64,000 bases of DNA from contig NZ_LRFG02000001.1 of the NCBI RefSeq assembly GCF_001641755.2, positions 1,027,833 through 1,091,832 on the forward strand. The letters run 5' to 3'. Source of the DNA: Microbulbifer flavimaris (lineage in GTDB: Bacteria; Pseudomonadota; Gammaproteobacteria; Pseudomonadales; Cellvibrionaceae). Shown here one piece after another: positions 17,595 to 26,605 of the stretch. The notes beneath the pieces were generated by a model. It searched no databases. It was not told the DNA's origin and saw only the letters and a program-made list of their open reading frames with translations. A program made the position numbers and the translations under genes. Position 1 is the stretch's first letter. The number at the start of each line of letters is the position of its first letter.

Positions 17595-19430
17595 TCAAAA
17601 ATGACGATAAATTTTCTCATGCTCGGCCGCTACTGACACCCAGCTCATATACCTTTTCTTATAGAAGAAAGTCTCAGCCTCATCAATTATCTTTTCAGAA
17701 GGGCCCCGATCAAAAACTGCGAGTATTTCTCTCACTGCACTGTCAACATCACCTCTTTCATATAATCGACCCTTTGTATACTTGATTGACTCACATAAAC
17801 TAGGTTCGTCGGGGCAGACGACTGGTACACCATAACTGTGAGCCAAATATACAACCCCAGAATTTAACCTCCCGCCTCTTGGGATCAATATCACATCGGC
17901 CTTTTCAAGCAATGAGACAACATGAGCGTTTTCGATGCGACGATGAAGCCTCAAGATTCTAGTATTAGCATTATTTGTAATGCTTTTTCGCTCCTTCCAG
18001 TGCAGCACTTCGTCAGACACAGGTCCCGCCAAAATAGTATTGTGGCCCAAATTCGAGAGCTGACCTGCTACAGCTAGGGATAGCTTGAGCTCGGCAGACT
18101 CCCTGATGCCGCCAAAGACTAGAACAGTTGAGCCTTCTTGAGCCAACAAATCGAGATCCAAGAGCTTCTCTTGACACAAAGATCTGTAGTAGTCGAAATC
18201 ACCGTGACGAGCAACAAAGTGCTTTGAAAAATCACACCAACTTCGATCGCCATAGTAGCTCTGTATTTTAGAGACAGATTCACTCGAGAGATGCACAAAC
18301 GCTGTACAATAGTTAGCGATCGTATCCAATAGATCAAAGCCTAAATCCGCAAAATCTTTTTTAGGCAAAAGATTATGAAAGGTTAAGACGATCTTTGTCG
18401 TCTTTGCAATCTCGCTCAATCGCTGCTCTATTGCGTTAATCAACTCTAATGTGGGCTTCTTCCATGCAGTTAAGACTTCGATCCACTGCATGTGAAGAAC
18501 GTCAATGTTACTGTAGTCAAGTTGCCAAAAATTATCGACGCCGACACTAACCTCAGCACCAGAAAGCTGAAGAGATCGAACCAACTCCATTGTATACGGG
18601 TTGTCAGGATCACCTTTATTTAGATCCACACAGACATGAACTGCTAACGGCCCTTTCACAGGGCTTTTAGCGGGTCTGCTAACAGCTGGAAATCCACACC
18701 AAGCAAAATTAAATCGAGAAAACACAGATCCATCACCGCTAGCCCGCTGATACAAACAGGAAAGCGATGAATAGAAGCCTAGGCGATTATCGATAAAACC
18801 CTCACCTTTAGGCTTTGGCCGATTACAAATTTCCTCCCAAATCTTCTTCTCTTTAAATCCAAATTTATAATGCGCTCTCATTGGACCTGTATAATGACGA
18901 ATATAATCCTTGAGCTCGACATCCCAGGTATTATTCCATCTTAAAGAAATATTTTTGTAGCGGGCATACTTTCGAACCTCATGAATTACGTATCCATTCT
19001 CACCCCAGCCGACTGTATCAATTTGGCTAAGTGGCTTTCCAAAATCCTGGAGAACACGCTCTAACAGTGCCTTGGATTCAGGCGTCGCCTTAACAATAAT
19101 CACCCCTGAATTAGGCCGCCCCGAGTGTCCATTCGCAAGATAGACGTCGGCGTCATCCTCAAAAAGGTCCACAAAATTAGGACACTTCTTTTGAATCTCG
19201 GCATCCCCATCCACGAACATGACTGCTTCATAGCCTGCATCCATTGCCCCTATAAGCAATGGAATTTTTAACCAAGCGACTTCTCTCCCAAGAACATCAG
19301 ACCCTGGGCCACTGATTAATTGATAGTCATGACCATACTTTCGTGCATAACGCTCATGAGTTTTAATAATTTTAGCAAATGCTTTATCGTAGTTATCTGT
19401 AGCTACCGAAAATACAAGAGTCTTCTTCAT
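17595..19430 (-). CDS. Two-domain glycosyltransferase (GT34-like + GT4-like)
   Basis: About 611 residues. Residues 1-220 resemble the GMA12/MNN10 galactosyl/mannosyl-transferase group: HERYARKYGHDYQLISGP, WLKIPLLIGAMDAGYEAVMF, the metal-binding VDGDAEI (about 72-78), and NSGVIIVKATPESKALLERV. Residues about 265-610 are a GT-B domain: an N-terminal AVHVCVDLNKGDPDNPY start, LTFHNLLPKKDF, and a late ENAHVVSLLEKADVILIPRG with VVYLAHSYGVPVVCPDEPS, where the donor site normally lies. It would add two sugars. ATG 19430 was chosen; a GTG at 19439 lies just upstream and either could be used, because GGAAGGA sits directly before the ATG. The upstream manC gene is broken, so GDP-mannose may not be made from this locus. 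Confidence 0.7.
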   Translation of the reverse strand: MKKTLVFSVATDNYDKAFAKIIKTHERYARKYGHDYQLISGPGSDVLGREVAWLKIPLLIGAMDAGYEAVMFVDGDAEIQKKCPNFVDLFEDDADVYLANGHSGRPNSGVIIVKATPESKALLERVLQDFGKPLSQIDTVGWGENGYVIHEVRKYARYKNISLRWNNTWDVELKDYIRHYTGPMRAHYKFGFKEKKIWEEICNRPKPKGEGFIDNRLGFYSSLSCLYQRASGDGSVFSRFNFAWCGFPAVSRPAKSPVKGPLAVHVCVDLNKGDPDNPYTMELVRSLQLSGAEVSVGVDNFWQLDYSNIDVLHMQWIEVLTAWKKPTLELINAIEQRLSEIAKTTKIVLTFHNLLPKKDFADLGFDLLDTIANYCTAFVHLSSESVSKIQSYYGDRSWCDFSKHFVARHGDFDYYRSLCQEKLLDLDLLAQEGSTVLVFGGIRESAELKLSLAVAGQLSNLGHNTILAGPVSDEVLHWKERKSITNNANTRILRLHRRIENAHVVSLLEKADVILIPRGGRLNSGVVYLAHSYGVPVVCPDEPSLCESIKYTKGRLYERGDVDSAVREILAVFDRGPSEKIIDEAETFFYKKRYMSWVSVAAEHEKIYRHF

Positions 19431-19470
19431 TCCTTCCACATTTTGTTTTGAATTTACTAAAAATTATTGT

Positions 19471-20702
19471 TCAGGCTCGGCCATAGGCATCATTAAACCT
19501 TACAATATCATCTGCACCTAAATAGCTCCCGCTTTGCACTTCAATCAGCTCCATTGGCAGAATGCCTGAATTAGTCAGGCGGTGTTTCGCACCGATCGGG
19601 ATATACACACTTTCATTCTCTGAAAGCATTATCTGCTCCCCGTCTCTCTCTACAATTGCCGTGCCGGATACCACCACCCAATGCTCCGCGCGGTGGTGAT
19701 GCATTTGAAGTGAGAGGCTCGCTCCCGGATTCACCGTGATGCGCTTTACCTGGAATCGCGGGCCGTTGCCGATGGAATCGTATTTACCCCAAGGACGCAC
19801 CACCTCGCGGTGGATTTCGTGCTCGTCACGGCCGGCCGTCTTGATTTTGCTGACGATGGCTTTGACTTCCTGGACGCGGTCTTTTGGTGCAACCAGTGTC
19901 GCGTTCTTGGTGTCGACGATCACCAGGTCTTCCACGCCCACGGCAGCCACCAGGTGGTCTTCACCGAATACCAGTGAGTTCTTGCACCCTTCCATGATTA
20001 CGTCGCCCACGGCCACGTTGCCGTGCTGGTCTTTGTCCAGCGCCTCCCACAGGGAAGACCAGGAACCCACGTCGGACCAGCCGCAGTCCAGGGGCACCAC
20101 ATAGCCACTGTGGGTCCTTTCCATTACGGCGTAGTCAATGCTGTCTTCGGGGATCCCTGCCACATCCTCGCTGCGGAGTTTGATAAAGTCGCTCTCCACA
20201 ACCGCGTTGTCCATTGCTGTGGCTGAAGCCTCCGCAATTCCACCGGCGTGTTCAGCTAGCTCTGTCAACAGGTACCTGGCCCCAAACAGGAACATGCCGG
20301 CATTCCAGTAGTAATCGCCACCGTCGACATACTGCTTCGCGGTCTCGAGGTCCGGCTTTTCTACGAATTGCGCGATCTTGCAAATTGCGCCATCGCCGCC
20401 TTCGGCTTTCTGGATATAGCCGTAACCGGTCTCCGGCGCTGTCGGCACGATGCCGAATGTCACCAGGCCACCGTCGATGGATTTTTCCAAGCCAATATCA
20501 ACAGCCTGATGGAACTGGTCCACGTCCTCGAGGAGGTGATCGGCTTGGCGAAGCCGCGAACACGCTCAAGGGTCTGTTGTAGCATGGTCTGCTCACCAGT
20601 CAGGCTCAGCAGTTGCTTGGGCAACATCTTCCGGGATTTGGGCCACAACCGGGTGCCGGAACCGCCGCAAAGAATGACTGGTGTAATACTCGTGTTACTC
20701 AC
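19471..20702 (-). pseudogene. manC: Mannose-1-phosphate guanylyltransferase / phosphomannose isomerase, broken by internal deletion
   Basis: The N-terminus (from GTG 20702) reads ITPVILCGGSGTRLWPKSRK, the nucleotidyltransferase signature, up to ERVRGFAKP (about residue 53). The frame then shifts near 20543, and the other frame continues with ADHLLEDVDQFHQAVD, then FGIVPTAPETGYGYIQ, and a full type II isomerase domain with the cupin metal site QMHHHRAEHWVVV. Relative to intact ManC about 60 residues are missing between these points, including the substrate-binding EPVGRNTAPA region. The loss is not a multiple of three, so neither the fused frame nor a complete transferase domain can be made. 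The isomerase half could only be expressed from an internal start. A sequencing or assembly error cannot cause a 180-base loss easily, but it should be verified. Confidence 0.75.
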
Positions 20703-20731
20703 GTTTAAACTCTATGTTCTCGTCGTTTTTT

Positions 20732-21604
20732 TTAATTGTTTTGCCAGTTCAGTTTTGAACGGCATGTCTCGTAGAAATTGTGGTCAATCGGGTGAATCAG
20801 GGTCAGCCGATGGGGTTTCTTATGGATGCGGATGACATCGCCGGGCTCAGTAATAATCTGGTCGTGACCGTCACAGGTCACATGCGGCAGGGCCACATTG
20901 TGCTCTCCTACTATGACTTTGAACTCACTGCTTCCCTCAACAACAATTGGCCTGCTGCTTAGCGTGTGGGGATTCAGGGGCACCACGACAATTGCATCCA
21001 GCTTTGGGTGCATAATCGGGCCACCGCCCGAGAGGGCATAGGCCGTTGAGCCTGTAGGGGTGGAGATGATCAGGCCATCAGAACGCTGGGTGTACACGAA
21101 TTGACCATCAATAAACAGGTCAAATTCGATCATGCGGATAAATTCACCGGGGTGAATCACCACATCGTTAAGCGCCGAGCCCTTGCCGACTGGCTTGCCG
21201 TCGCGGGTGACGGACATGTCGAGCAGGAACCGGCTCTCCGCCATGTACTTGCCTGCCAGTACTTCGCCGACCTTCAGCTCAATTTCATCAGGGGTAATGT
21301 CTGTGAGGAAGCCCAGCCTGCCGCGGTTGATACCCAGAAGCGGCACACTGTATTTGGCGAGCGCGCGTGCAGCCCCCAAGAGGCTGCCATCGCCACCGAC
21401 TACGATAACCAGATCGCAAAGTTCGCCGAGCTTGTCTCTGGTCGAGACCCTGGCTTTGTGGTCACTGACCCCGGTAGCCGTTTCCTGCTCCAGAACGACC
21501 TCGTAGCCTCCCTTTTTCAGGAAGGCCATTAGCCGCTTCAGTGACAGCACTGCGCTGTCACTCTCAGTACGACCGATCAGGCCAATGTTATGGAATTCTG
21601 ACAC
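20732..21604 (-). CDS. nadK: NAD kinase
   Basis: 290 residues, normal length. It makes NADP from NAD and ATP in the cytosol. The GGDGS motif at residues 70-74 (VIVVGGDGSLLGAARAL), the LGFLTDI segment, NDVVIHPGEF and the GLIISTPTGSTAYALSGGGP block are the four conserved regions of the family. It is transcribed in the same direction as the rml operon upstream but is separated from it by about 400 bases, so it probably has its own promoter. It is a housekeeping gene sitting between a glycan locus and the rml genes, which suggests that the glycan genes were inserted next to it. ATG 21604 is the only plausible start. Its 3' end lies 30 bases before the broken manC start. Confidence 0.95.
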   Translation of the reverse strand: MSEFHNIGLIGRTESDSAVLSLKRLMAFLKKGGYEVVLEQETATGVSDHKARVSTRDKLGELCDLVIVVGGDGSLLGAARALAKYSVPLLGINRGRLGFLTDITPDEIELKVGEVLAGKYMAESRFLLDMSVTRDGKPVGKGSALNDVVIHPGEFIRMIEFDLFIDGQFVYTQRSDGLIISTPTGSTAYALSGGGPIMHPKLDAIVVVPLNPHTLSSRPIVVEGSSEFKVIVGEHNVALPHVTCDGHDQIITEPGDVIRIHKKPHRLTLIHPIDHNFYETCRSKLNWQNN

Positions 21605-22008
21605 CGTTCCCCCGAGGCGCCTGAACTAGATCAGGTCACTTAAACTGGCTTCTTCTTTCTTTTCTCGTGTTAGCCGAGACACCCCTACCCCAGCTCATTG
21701 CAAAGTCCCTGCCGGATAACCCCACCTGTCCGGCAGCGACCTACCAAGAAATGCCACTGCCACTGCCACTTCAAACAATCGAGCATTCTACCCCGGACAC
21801 ATTTTGTGACGCAATTATCAACTGGTGTCACGCCGCGTGCGGCCAAGTTAGAGCAAAACACACTCACATGGAGCAAAAATTAGCCAGCGTATTTGTGAGT
21901 TTGCATCCTGACTGATAACAGCGCGCTCTTTTTTGCAAAACGCCACATAATGCCGGGCCGCTTAAGAAGCCTGTAGCAAAAACCGAGCCATCGCCGTCTT
22001 GAAGCCGG
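21605..22008. other. Intergenic region upstream of nadK
   Basis: About 400 bases with no convincing gene. A perfect 8-bp inverted repeat CTGCCGGA / TCCGGCAG with a 12-base spacer lies at 21709-21736 but no T-run follows. A short TGCCAC tandem repeat occurs near 21752. The nadK promoter should be here, but no clear -35/-10 pair was identified. Confidence 0.4.
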
Positions 22009-23115
22009 TTACCGCACAACTAGTGGTCGCCACCAGTCTGCATTGGCCAGATACCAGCTGACAGTCTTCTTAATGCCGGACTCAAAACTCTCCTGAGGGG
22101 CATAACCCAGCTCTTCACGACTCTTGAGTGCATCAATCGCGTAGCGGCGGTCGTGGCCCGGTCGATCGGTGACATATCGGATCAGGTCCCGGCTCCTGCA
22201 CTCAGAGGCTTTCTTGGCTGACGGGTAACTTTCCGAGAGCTCCTTATTTTCAGCGAATTGCTCATCCATCAATTGGCACACGAGCTTTACGATCTCAATA
22301 TTGTGCCACTCGTTATGCCCCCCGATGTTGTAGTTCTCACCGACCTGCCCCTTTTTGAGTACAAGCTCGATACCTCTCGCATGATCCTCTACATACAGCC
22401 AATCCCTGACCTGCTTGCCGTCGCCATAGACCGGGATCGGCCGGTCATGGAGGATGTTGGTGACAATCAACGGAATGAGCTTCTCGGGGAAATGAAAAGG
22501 GCCGTAGTTATTGGAGCAATTTGAGGTAGTCACCTGCAAACCATACGTATGGTGGTACGCTCGAACCAGGTGATCTGATGCTGCTTTACTCGCCGAGTAA
22601 GGAGAATTAGGTGCGTACGCCGTAGTTTCAGCAAATGCCGGATCATTAGGCTCCAGGGTGCCGTAGACCTCGTCTGTACTCACATGGTGGAAGCGATGAC
22701 CCATGGGCGGCAAACCATCGGCCGCAGGCAGGTCGATCCAGATTTTCTTCGCCGCCTTGAGGAGGCTGTGTGTACCAATGATATTGGTTTCGATAAACGC
22801 ATCCGGCCCACTTATCGAGCGGTCCACATGGGATTCGGCCGCAAAGTGGACAATGGTGTCCAAGGAGTACTCCAGCAGCAATTCCTCCACCAGACTGGTA
22901 TTACAAATGTCGCCATGGACGAAGGTAAATCCCGGATGTGACTCCACGGAAGATAGACTGGCCCGGTTGCCGGCATAAGTAAGGGCATCCAACACTACCA
23001 CGATATCGTCGGGGTGCTTTTGCAGCCAGTAGTGGACAAAGTTGGCACCAATGAAACCCGCCCCCCCAGTGACGAGAAGTCTTCTGGTGGCTCGACTTGC
23101 TATATTCTCAGACAT
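22009..23115 (-). CDS. rmlB: dTDP-glucose 4,6-dehydratase
   Basis: 368 residues. A short-chain dehydrogenase-type enzyme that converts dTDP-glucose to dTDP-4-keto-6-deoxyglucose, the second step of dTDP-L-rhamnose synthesis. The NAD-binding VTGGAGFIGANFVHYW (about residues 15-30), HFAAESHVDRSI, STDEVYG, and the catalytic YSASKAASDHLVRAY (Tyr-x-x-x-Lys) are all present. The gene is the last of the operon rmlA-rmlC-rmlD-rmlB on the minus strand and overlaps rmlD by 8 bases. The length agrees with the family. The product rhamnose donor likely feeds the rhamnosyltransferase-like proteins of the glycan locus (2.5-3.3 and 11.6-14.3 kb). Confidence 0.95.
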   Translation of the reverse strand: MSENIASRATRRLLVTGGAGFIGANFVHYWLQKHPDDIVVVLDALTYAGNRASLSSVESHPGFTFVHGDICNTSLVEELLLEYSLDTIVHFAAESHVDRSISGPDAFIETNIIGTHSLLKAAKKIWIDLPAADGLPPMGHRFHHVSTDEVYGTLEPNDPAFAETTAYAPNSPYSASKAASDHLVRAYHHTYGLQVTTSNCSNNYGPFHFPEKLIPLIVTNILHDRPIPVYGDGKQVRDWLYVEDHARGIELVLKKGQVGENYNIGGHNEWHNIEIVKLVCQLMDEQFAENKELSESYPSAKKASECRSRDLIRYVTDRPGHDRRYAIDALKSREELGYAPQESFESGIKKTVSWYLANADWWRPLVVR

Positions 23116-24037
23116 ATTCGTTCTTTTTCTCTTTGCTCTCTACTTGCGCGACCAGCTCCTCCAACATACCGTCAAGCTGCTTGCGCCAATGCTTGGTCTG
23201 GCACCGGTAGAGTTCTTCAAAGCCGGATTTATCCAGCACACTATATTGCGGTCGCTTGGCAGGAGTCGGGTAAGCCGTGTGCAGGAGCGGACGGATGGGC
23301 ATTGCTGTCTTCAAAAGCTTTTTCTGCAGCGCGAGCTCTTGAATAGCCTCAGCAAAGTCATACCAGGAGGCGACGCCCGCGTCGGTCCAATTCGCTATCG
23401 TTGTGCCGTTTACGGATTGTCCTGTGACCATCGACTCCCCGGCTTTCCATATCGCCTCCGCGAGGGTCTTCGCCCATGTAGGGCTGCCGACCTGATCACA
23501 GACAACAGCAAGCTGTTCCCGCTCCGGGTCGCCCATCAGGCGCAACATGGTCTTGACGAAGTTTTGCCCATGAGAGGAGTACACCCAGGAGGTGCGCAAG
23601 ATCAGGGCGCAGGCAAGCTCACGGCTGCGGATTTCCGCCTCTCCCGCCAACTTGCTGGCGCCGTAAACGCTGAGCGGGTTTGTGGGATCAGTATTGGTAT
23701 AGGGACTGGAATGGTTACCATCAAAGACGAAGTCCGTTGAGATATGGATCAACGGGAGGTCAAACTGCTTTGCAACATCCGCGACTGTCGCTACTGCTTG
23801 CTGATTAACCTGGTAAGCCTGCTGAACTTCGGACTCCGCTTTATCTACCGCGGTATAAGCTGCCGCATTAATCAGCAGGTCGGGATTCAACTCGTTGACG
23901 GCGTCTTGCAACTGGGACGGATGATTGAGGTTTAACTCGTTACGCCCACAGGCAGTAGCCTTCCAGCCATCAGGGCAAGTGCGCACCAGCTCCCAAGCCA
24001 CTTGGCCGCTTTTGCCTAAAATCAATGCATTCTTCAC
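23108..24037 (-). CDS. rmlD: dTDP-4-dehydrorhamnose reductase
   Basis: 309 residues, normal for the family. The enzyme catalyses the last step, reducing dTDP-4-keto-rhamnose to dTDP-L-rhamnose with NAD(P)H. An N-terminal Rossmann motif (LILGKSGQVAWELVRT), INAAAYTAVDKAES, STDFVFDG and the catalytic YGASKLAGE are visible. The gene starts with GTG 24037, 13 bases after the rmlC stop, and ends inside rmlB with an 8-base overlap. It belongs to the single minus-strand rml operon. No unusual feature was seen. Confidence 0.95.
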   Translation of the reverse strand: MKNALILGKSGQVAWELVRTCPDGWKATACGRNELNLNHPSQLQDAVNELNPDLLINAAAYTAVDKAESEVQQAYQVNQQAVATVADVAKQFDLPLIHISTDFVFDGNHSSPYTNTDPTNPLSVYGASKLAGEAEIRSRELACALILRTSWVYSSHGQNFVKTMLRLMGDPEREQLAVVCDQVGSPTWAKTLAEAIWKAGESMVTGQSVNGTTIANWTDAGVASWYDFAEAIQELALQKKLLKTAMPIRPLLHTAYPTPAKRPQYSVLDKSGFEELYRCQTKHWRKQLDGMLEELVAQVESKEKKNEYV

Positions 24038-24050
24038 AGCTGGTCACTTC

Positions 24051-24608
24051 TTAATATTGGAGCGGCAGTCGGGGCGCCTGCGCAAGTGGCAGACCGTCCA
24101 GGTCTTTGACTGACAACTGAGGTTGCTGCCCTGCCGGCACTGGCCAGCCGATACCGATGGTAGGGTCATCCCATTTGACGCTAATTTCGCTCTGGGGATG
24201 GTAGTAATCCGTGCATTTGTAGACGAACTCTGCGGATTCAGTGGTCACGTAAAAACCGTGAGCAAAGCCGGCGGGAACCCAGAGCTGACGACCATTTTCC
24301 GCAGAGAGATATTCGCCAACCCATTGACCGAAAGTCGGTGACCCCTCCCGCACATCCACCGCCACATCGAAAACCTCTCCCTGCACGACACGCACAAGTT
24401 TGCCCTGCGTGTGCTCGGTCTGGTAGTGCAGCCCACGCAGGATTCCCCTGGCGGATTTCGAATGGTTATCCTGCACGAAGCTTACATTTGCTACCTGCTC
24501 GCGGAACCAGGCATCGCGGAAGGTTTCCATGAAGAAACCGCGTTCGTCACCGAACACTCTGGGCTGAAGCAACTTGACGTCAGGTATCTTTGTATCAATC
24601 AGCTCCAT
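24051..24608 (-). CDS. rmlC: dTDP-4-dehydrorhamnose 3,5-epimerase
   Basis: 185 residues, a cupin-type epimerase. The DERGFFMETFRDAWFR segment, NHSKSARGILRGLHYQ with the catalytic His, VVQGEVFDVAVDVREGSPTF, and LWVPAGFAHGFYV, which holds conserved residues of the active site, are all present. It converts dTDP-4-keto-6-deoxy-glucose to dTDP-4-keto-rhamnose. The start codon lies 2 bases after the stop of rmlA. Gene order A-C-D-B is one of the common arrangements in gammaproteobacteria. No anomaly was seen. Confidence 0.95.
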   Translation of the reverse strand: MELIDTKIPDVKLLQPRVFGDERGFFMETFRDAWFREQVANVSFVQDNHSKSARGILRGLHYQTEHTQGKLVRVVQGEVFDVAVDVREGSPTFGQWVGEYLSAENGRQLWVPAGFAHGFYVTTESAEFVYKCTDYYHPQSEISVKWDDPTIGIGWPVPAGQQPQLSVKDLDGLPLAQAPRLPLQY

Positions 24609-24610
24609 GA

Positions 24611-25489
24611 TCAGAACACCCGGTCTTCGAGTACCTGAAGCAGATACTCACCATAACCACTCTTGCGCAGAGGCTCAGCCAGTCCTTTAAGTTGTGCGGC
24701 GGAGATATAGCCCATCCGGTAGGCTACTTCTTCAGGACACGCTATCTTGAGCCCCTGGCGGGCTTCAATAGTTTGCACAAAGTGATTTGCTGCGAGTAGA
24801 TTGTCGTGGGTCCCTGTATCAAGCCACGCCGCACCGCGACCGAGTAACTCCACCGTCAGGGTGCCGGCCTCGAGATAAGCCCGATTGATATCAGTAATTT
24901 CCAGCTCGCCACGGGCAGATGGCTGGATAGACTTGGCAATCTCTACCACCTGATTGTCATAAAAATAGAGGCCGGTGACGGCATATTTTGACTTGGGCTC
25001 TGCGGGCTTTTCTTCAATGGAGAGCGCTCTGCCTTCCTCATCAAACTCGACCACGCCATAGGCGCGGGGATCATTGACGTGGTAACCGAACACAGTTGCG
25101 CCCTGTTCTCTGGATGAGGCGCGTTGCAGCAAGCTCAGGAAATCATGGGAATAAAAGATATTGTCGCCGAGCACCAGGGCGCAGCTATCATCCCCGATAA
25201 AGGATTCACCGATGATGAAGGCCTGAGCCAGCCCATCAGGAGAAGGTTGCTCCGCATAGGAAAGGTTTACACCCCAGGACTCACCGGAACCGAGAAGCCG
25301 CTCAAATGCTGGCAAGTCCTCTGGTGTGGAGATAATCAGGATATCCCGGATGCCCGCCAACATCAGCGTTGTCAGCGGGTAATAGATCATGGGCTTGTCA
25401 TAGACGGGGATCAGCTGCTTGCTTACCGCCTTAGTCAAAGGAAAGAGCCGGCTACCCGTCCCCCCCGCCAGAATTATTCCTTTGCGCAC
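24611..25489 (-). CDS. rmlA: Glucose-1-phosphate thymidylyltransferase
   Basis: 292 residues. First enzyme of dTDP-L-rhamnose synthesis: dTTP plus glucose-1-phosphate gives dTDP-glucose. The N-terminal [20 protein letters not shown] signature, the [16 protein letters not shown] segment, [26 protein letters not shown] and [13 protein letters not shown] are diagnostic. The start was placed at GTG 25489 because the family begins M-R-K-G-I-I-L and a GGGGGG run lies five bases upstream; an ATG at 25510 would add seven residues and remains possible. It is the first gene of the rml operon, with about 100 bases to the upstream PLP-enzyme gene, a likely promoter position. Confidence 0.95.
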   Translation of the reverse strand: MRKGIILAGGTGSRLFPLTKAVSKQLIPVYDKPMIYYPLTTLMLAGIRDILIISTPEDLPAFERLLGSGESWGVNLSYAEQPSPDGLAQAFIIGESFIGDDSCALVLGDNIFYSHDFLSLLQRASSREQGATVFGYHVNDPRAYGVVEFDEEGRALSIEEKPAEPKSKYAVTGLYFYDNQVVEIAKSIQPSARGELEITDINRAYLEAGTLTVELLGRGAAWLDTGTHDNLLAANHFVQTIEARQGLKIACPEEVAYRMGYISAAQLKGLAEPLRKSGYGEYLLQVLEDRVF

Positions 25490-25613
25490 ACATCCCCCCA
25501 GGAACATCATTCTTATGACTATCTAGCTAGCCGTACTCAAAACAATCGCCAATTATGCAGCACAGAGGCACCCGGGTCGAGCTTGCCCCAAGGCGAACGC
25601 CACGATGGACTGA

Positions 25614-26564
25614 TTATTTTTTGAACTTCCCCATTGCCAATCCCCGCCTTCCCTGCAGTCCACCGGAGTGCAGCAGCAGGATTCTTGCGCCTGGTGAGAT
25701 CTTATCTGCCTGCAGCTCCCCGTGGAGCGCATAAGCTAACTTTGCGGTGTAAACGGGATCCAGAGGCACACCAGCCATCCGCTCAAAAGTTCTCATAAAT
25801 GCTTTCAGCTCAGGCGTCATCCGAGCATATCCGCCGCAGTCGTAGCCCTCTCGCAATCGCTCCAATCGGGCATTACTGCTCAACTCGTGCAGCCAAGATA
25901 CAGCTTGTTCGAATATTGATCGACCTGCTTTCAATACTGGCACTCCAACGACTCCTGTCGCTTCAAGCCCCGCTTGAACACCGGCCAAAGTCAAACCCGT
26001 GCCGCATGCCAGCCAGACCTGACCGAACCGCACCGGAGCCGTTTCATCGATGATCCGGCCAAGAAACTCCGCGCCACGCGCGCCTTTCAGGTTCGCGCCA
26101 CCTTCCGGTACAAAGAAAGCGCCCCGCTCTTGTAATCCGACCTCACTCAGGAAGCCGGACTTGCTGCGCTTACGGTAGAGATCACGGGACACAAAGCAAA
26201 GTTCCATACCAAAGCGTTCGGCGTCCTGAAGCGTGGCACTGAGGTGCTTTGGGCGCTGGCCCCGGATGATGCCGACAGTCTCAAGTCCGAATCGACGGCC
26301 TGCTGCGGCAACAGCGTGGATATGATTTGACCAGGCGCCACCACAGGTGATTATTTTTTCAGCACCCTGGTCGCGAGCCTCTAGCAGGTTGAACAACAAC
26401 TTGTAGGCCTTGTTGCCGGAAATCAGCGGATCAAGTAGGTCGTCCCGGCGAATCCAGACCTCGATCCCGGGAAACAGCTCGTCGGGTAGACGCTGATAAG
26501 GTACTTCGCGAGCGGCCCGCTCGAGCTCGGGGAGAGTCAGTTCTGAAAGGTATCGGAGTGTCAC
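25614..26564 (-). CDS. ACC deaminase / D-cysteine desulfhydrase-like PLP enzyme
   Basis: 316 residues of the tryptophan-synthase-beta type PLP fold. The Schiff-base lysine is in LISGNKAYKLLFN (Lys about 52), and the phosphate-binding stretch is WLACGTGLTLAGVQAG. TCGGAWSNHIHAVAAAGRR and the C-terminal LLLHSGGLQGRRGL also match. Known members are 1-aminocyclopropane-1-carboxylate deaminase and D-cysteine desulfhydrase, and the substrate here cannot be assigned from sequence. The gene starts with GTG 26564 and is not in operon with its neighbours: 41 bases separate it from the RES toxin gene upstream, on the same strand. Confidence 0.8.
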   Translation of the reverse strand: MTLRYLSELTLPELERAAREVPYQRLPDELFPGIEVWIRRDDLLDPLISGNKAYKLLFNLLEARDQGAEKIITCGGAWSNHIHAVAAAGRRFGLETVGIIRGQRPKHLSATLQDAERFGMELCFVSRDLYRKRSKSGFLSEVGLQERGAFFVPEGGANLKGARGAEFLGRIIDETAPVRFGQVWLACGTGLTLAGVQAGLEATGVVGVPVLKAGRSIFEQAVSWLHELSSNARLERLREGYDCGGYARMTPELKAFMRTFERMAGVPLDPVYTAKLAYALHGELQADKISPGARILLLHSGGLQGRRGLAMGKFKK

Positions 26565-26605
26565 CGGATTTTCCGTCTACGGGGATAAGATCGGGTGGGG
26601 GAAGA

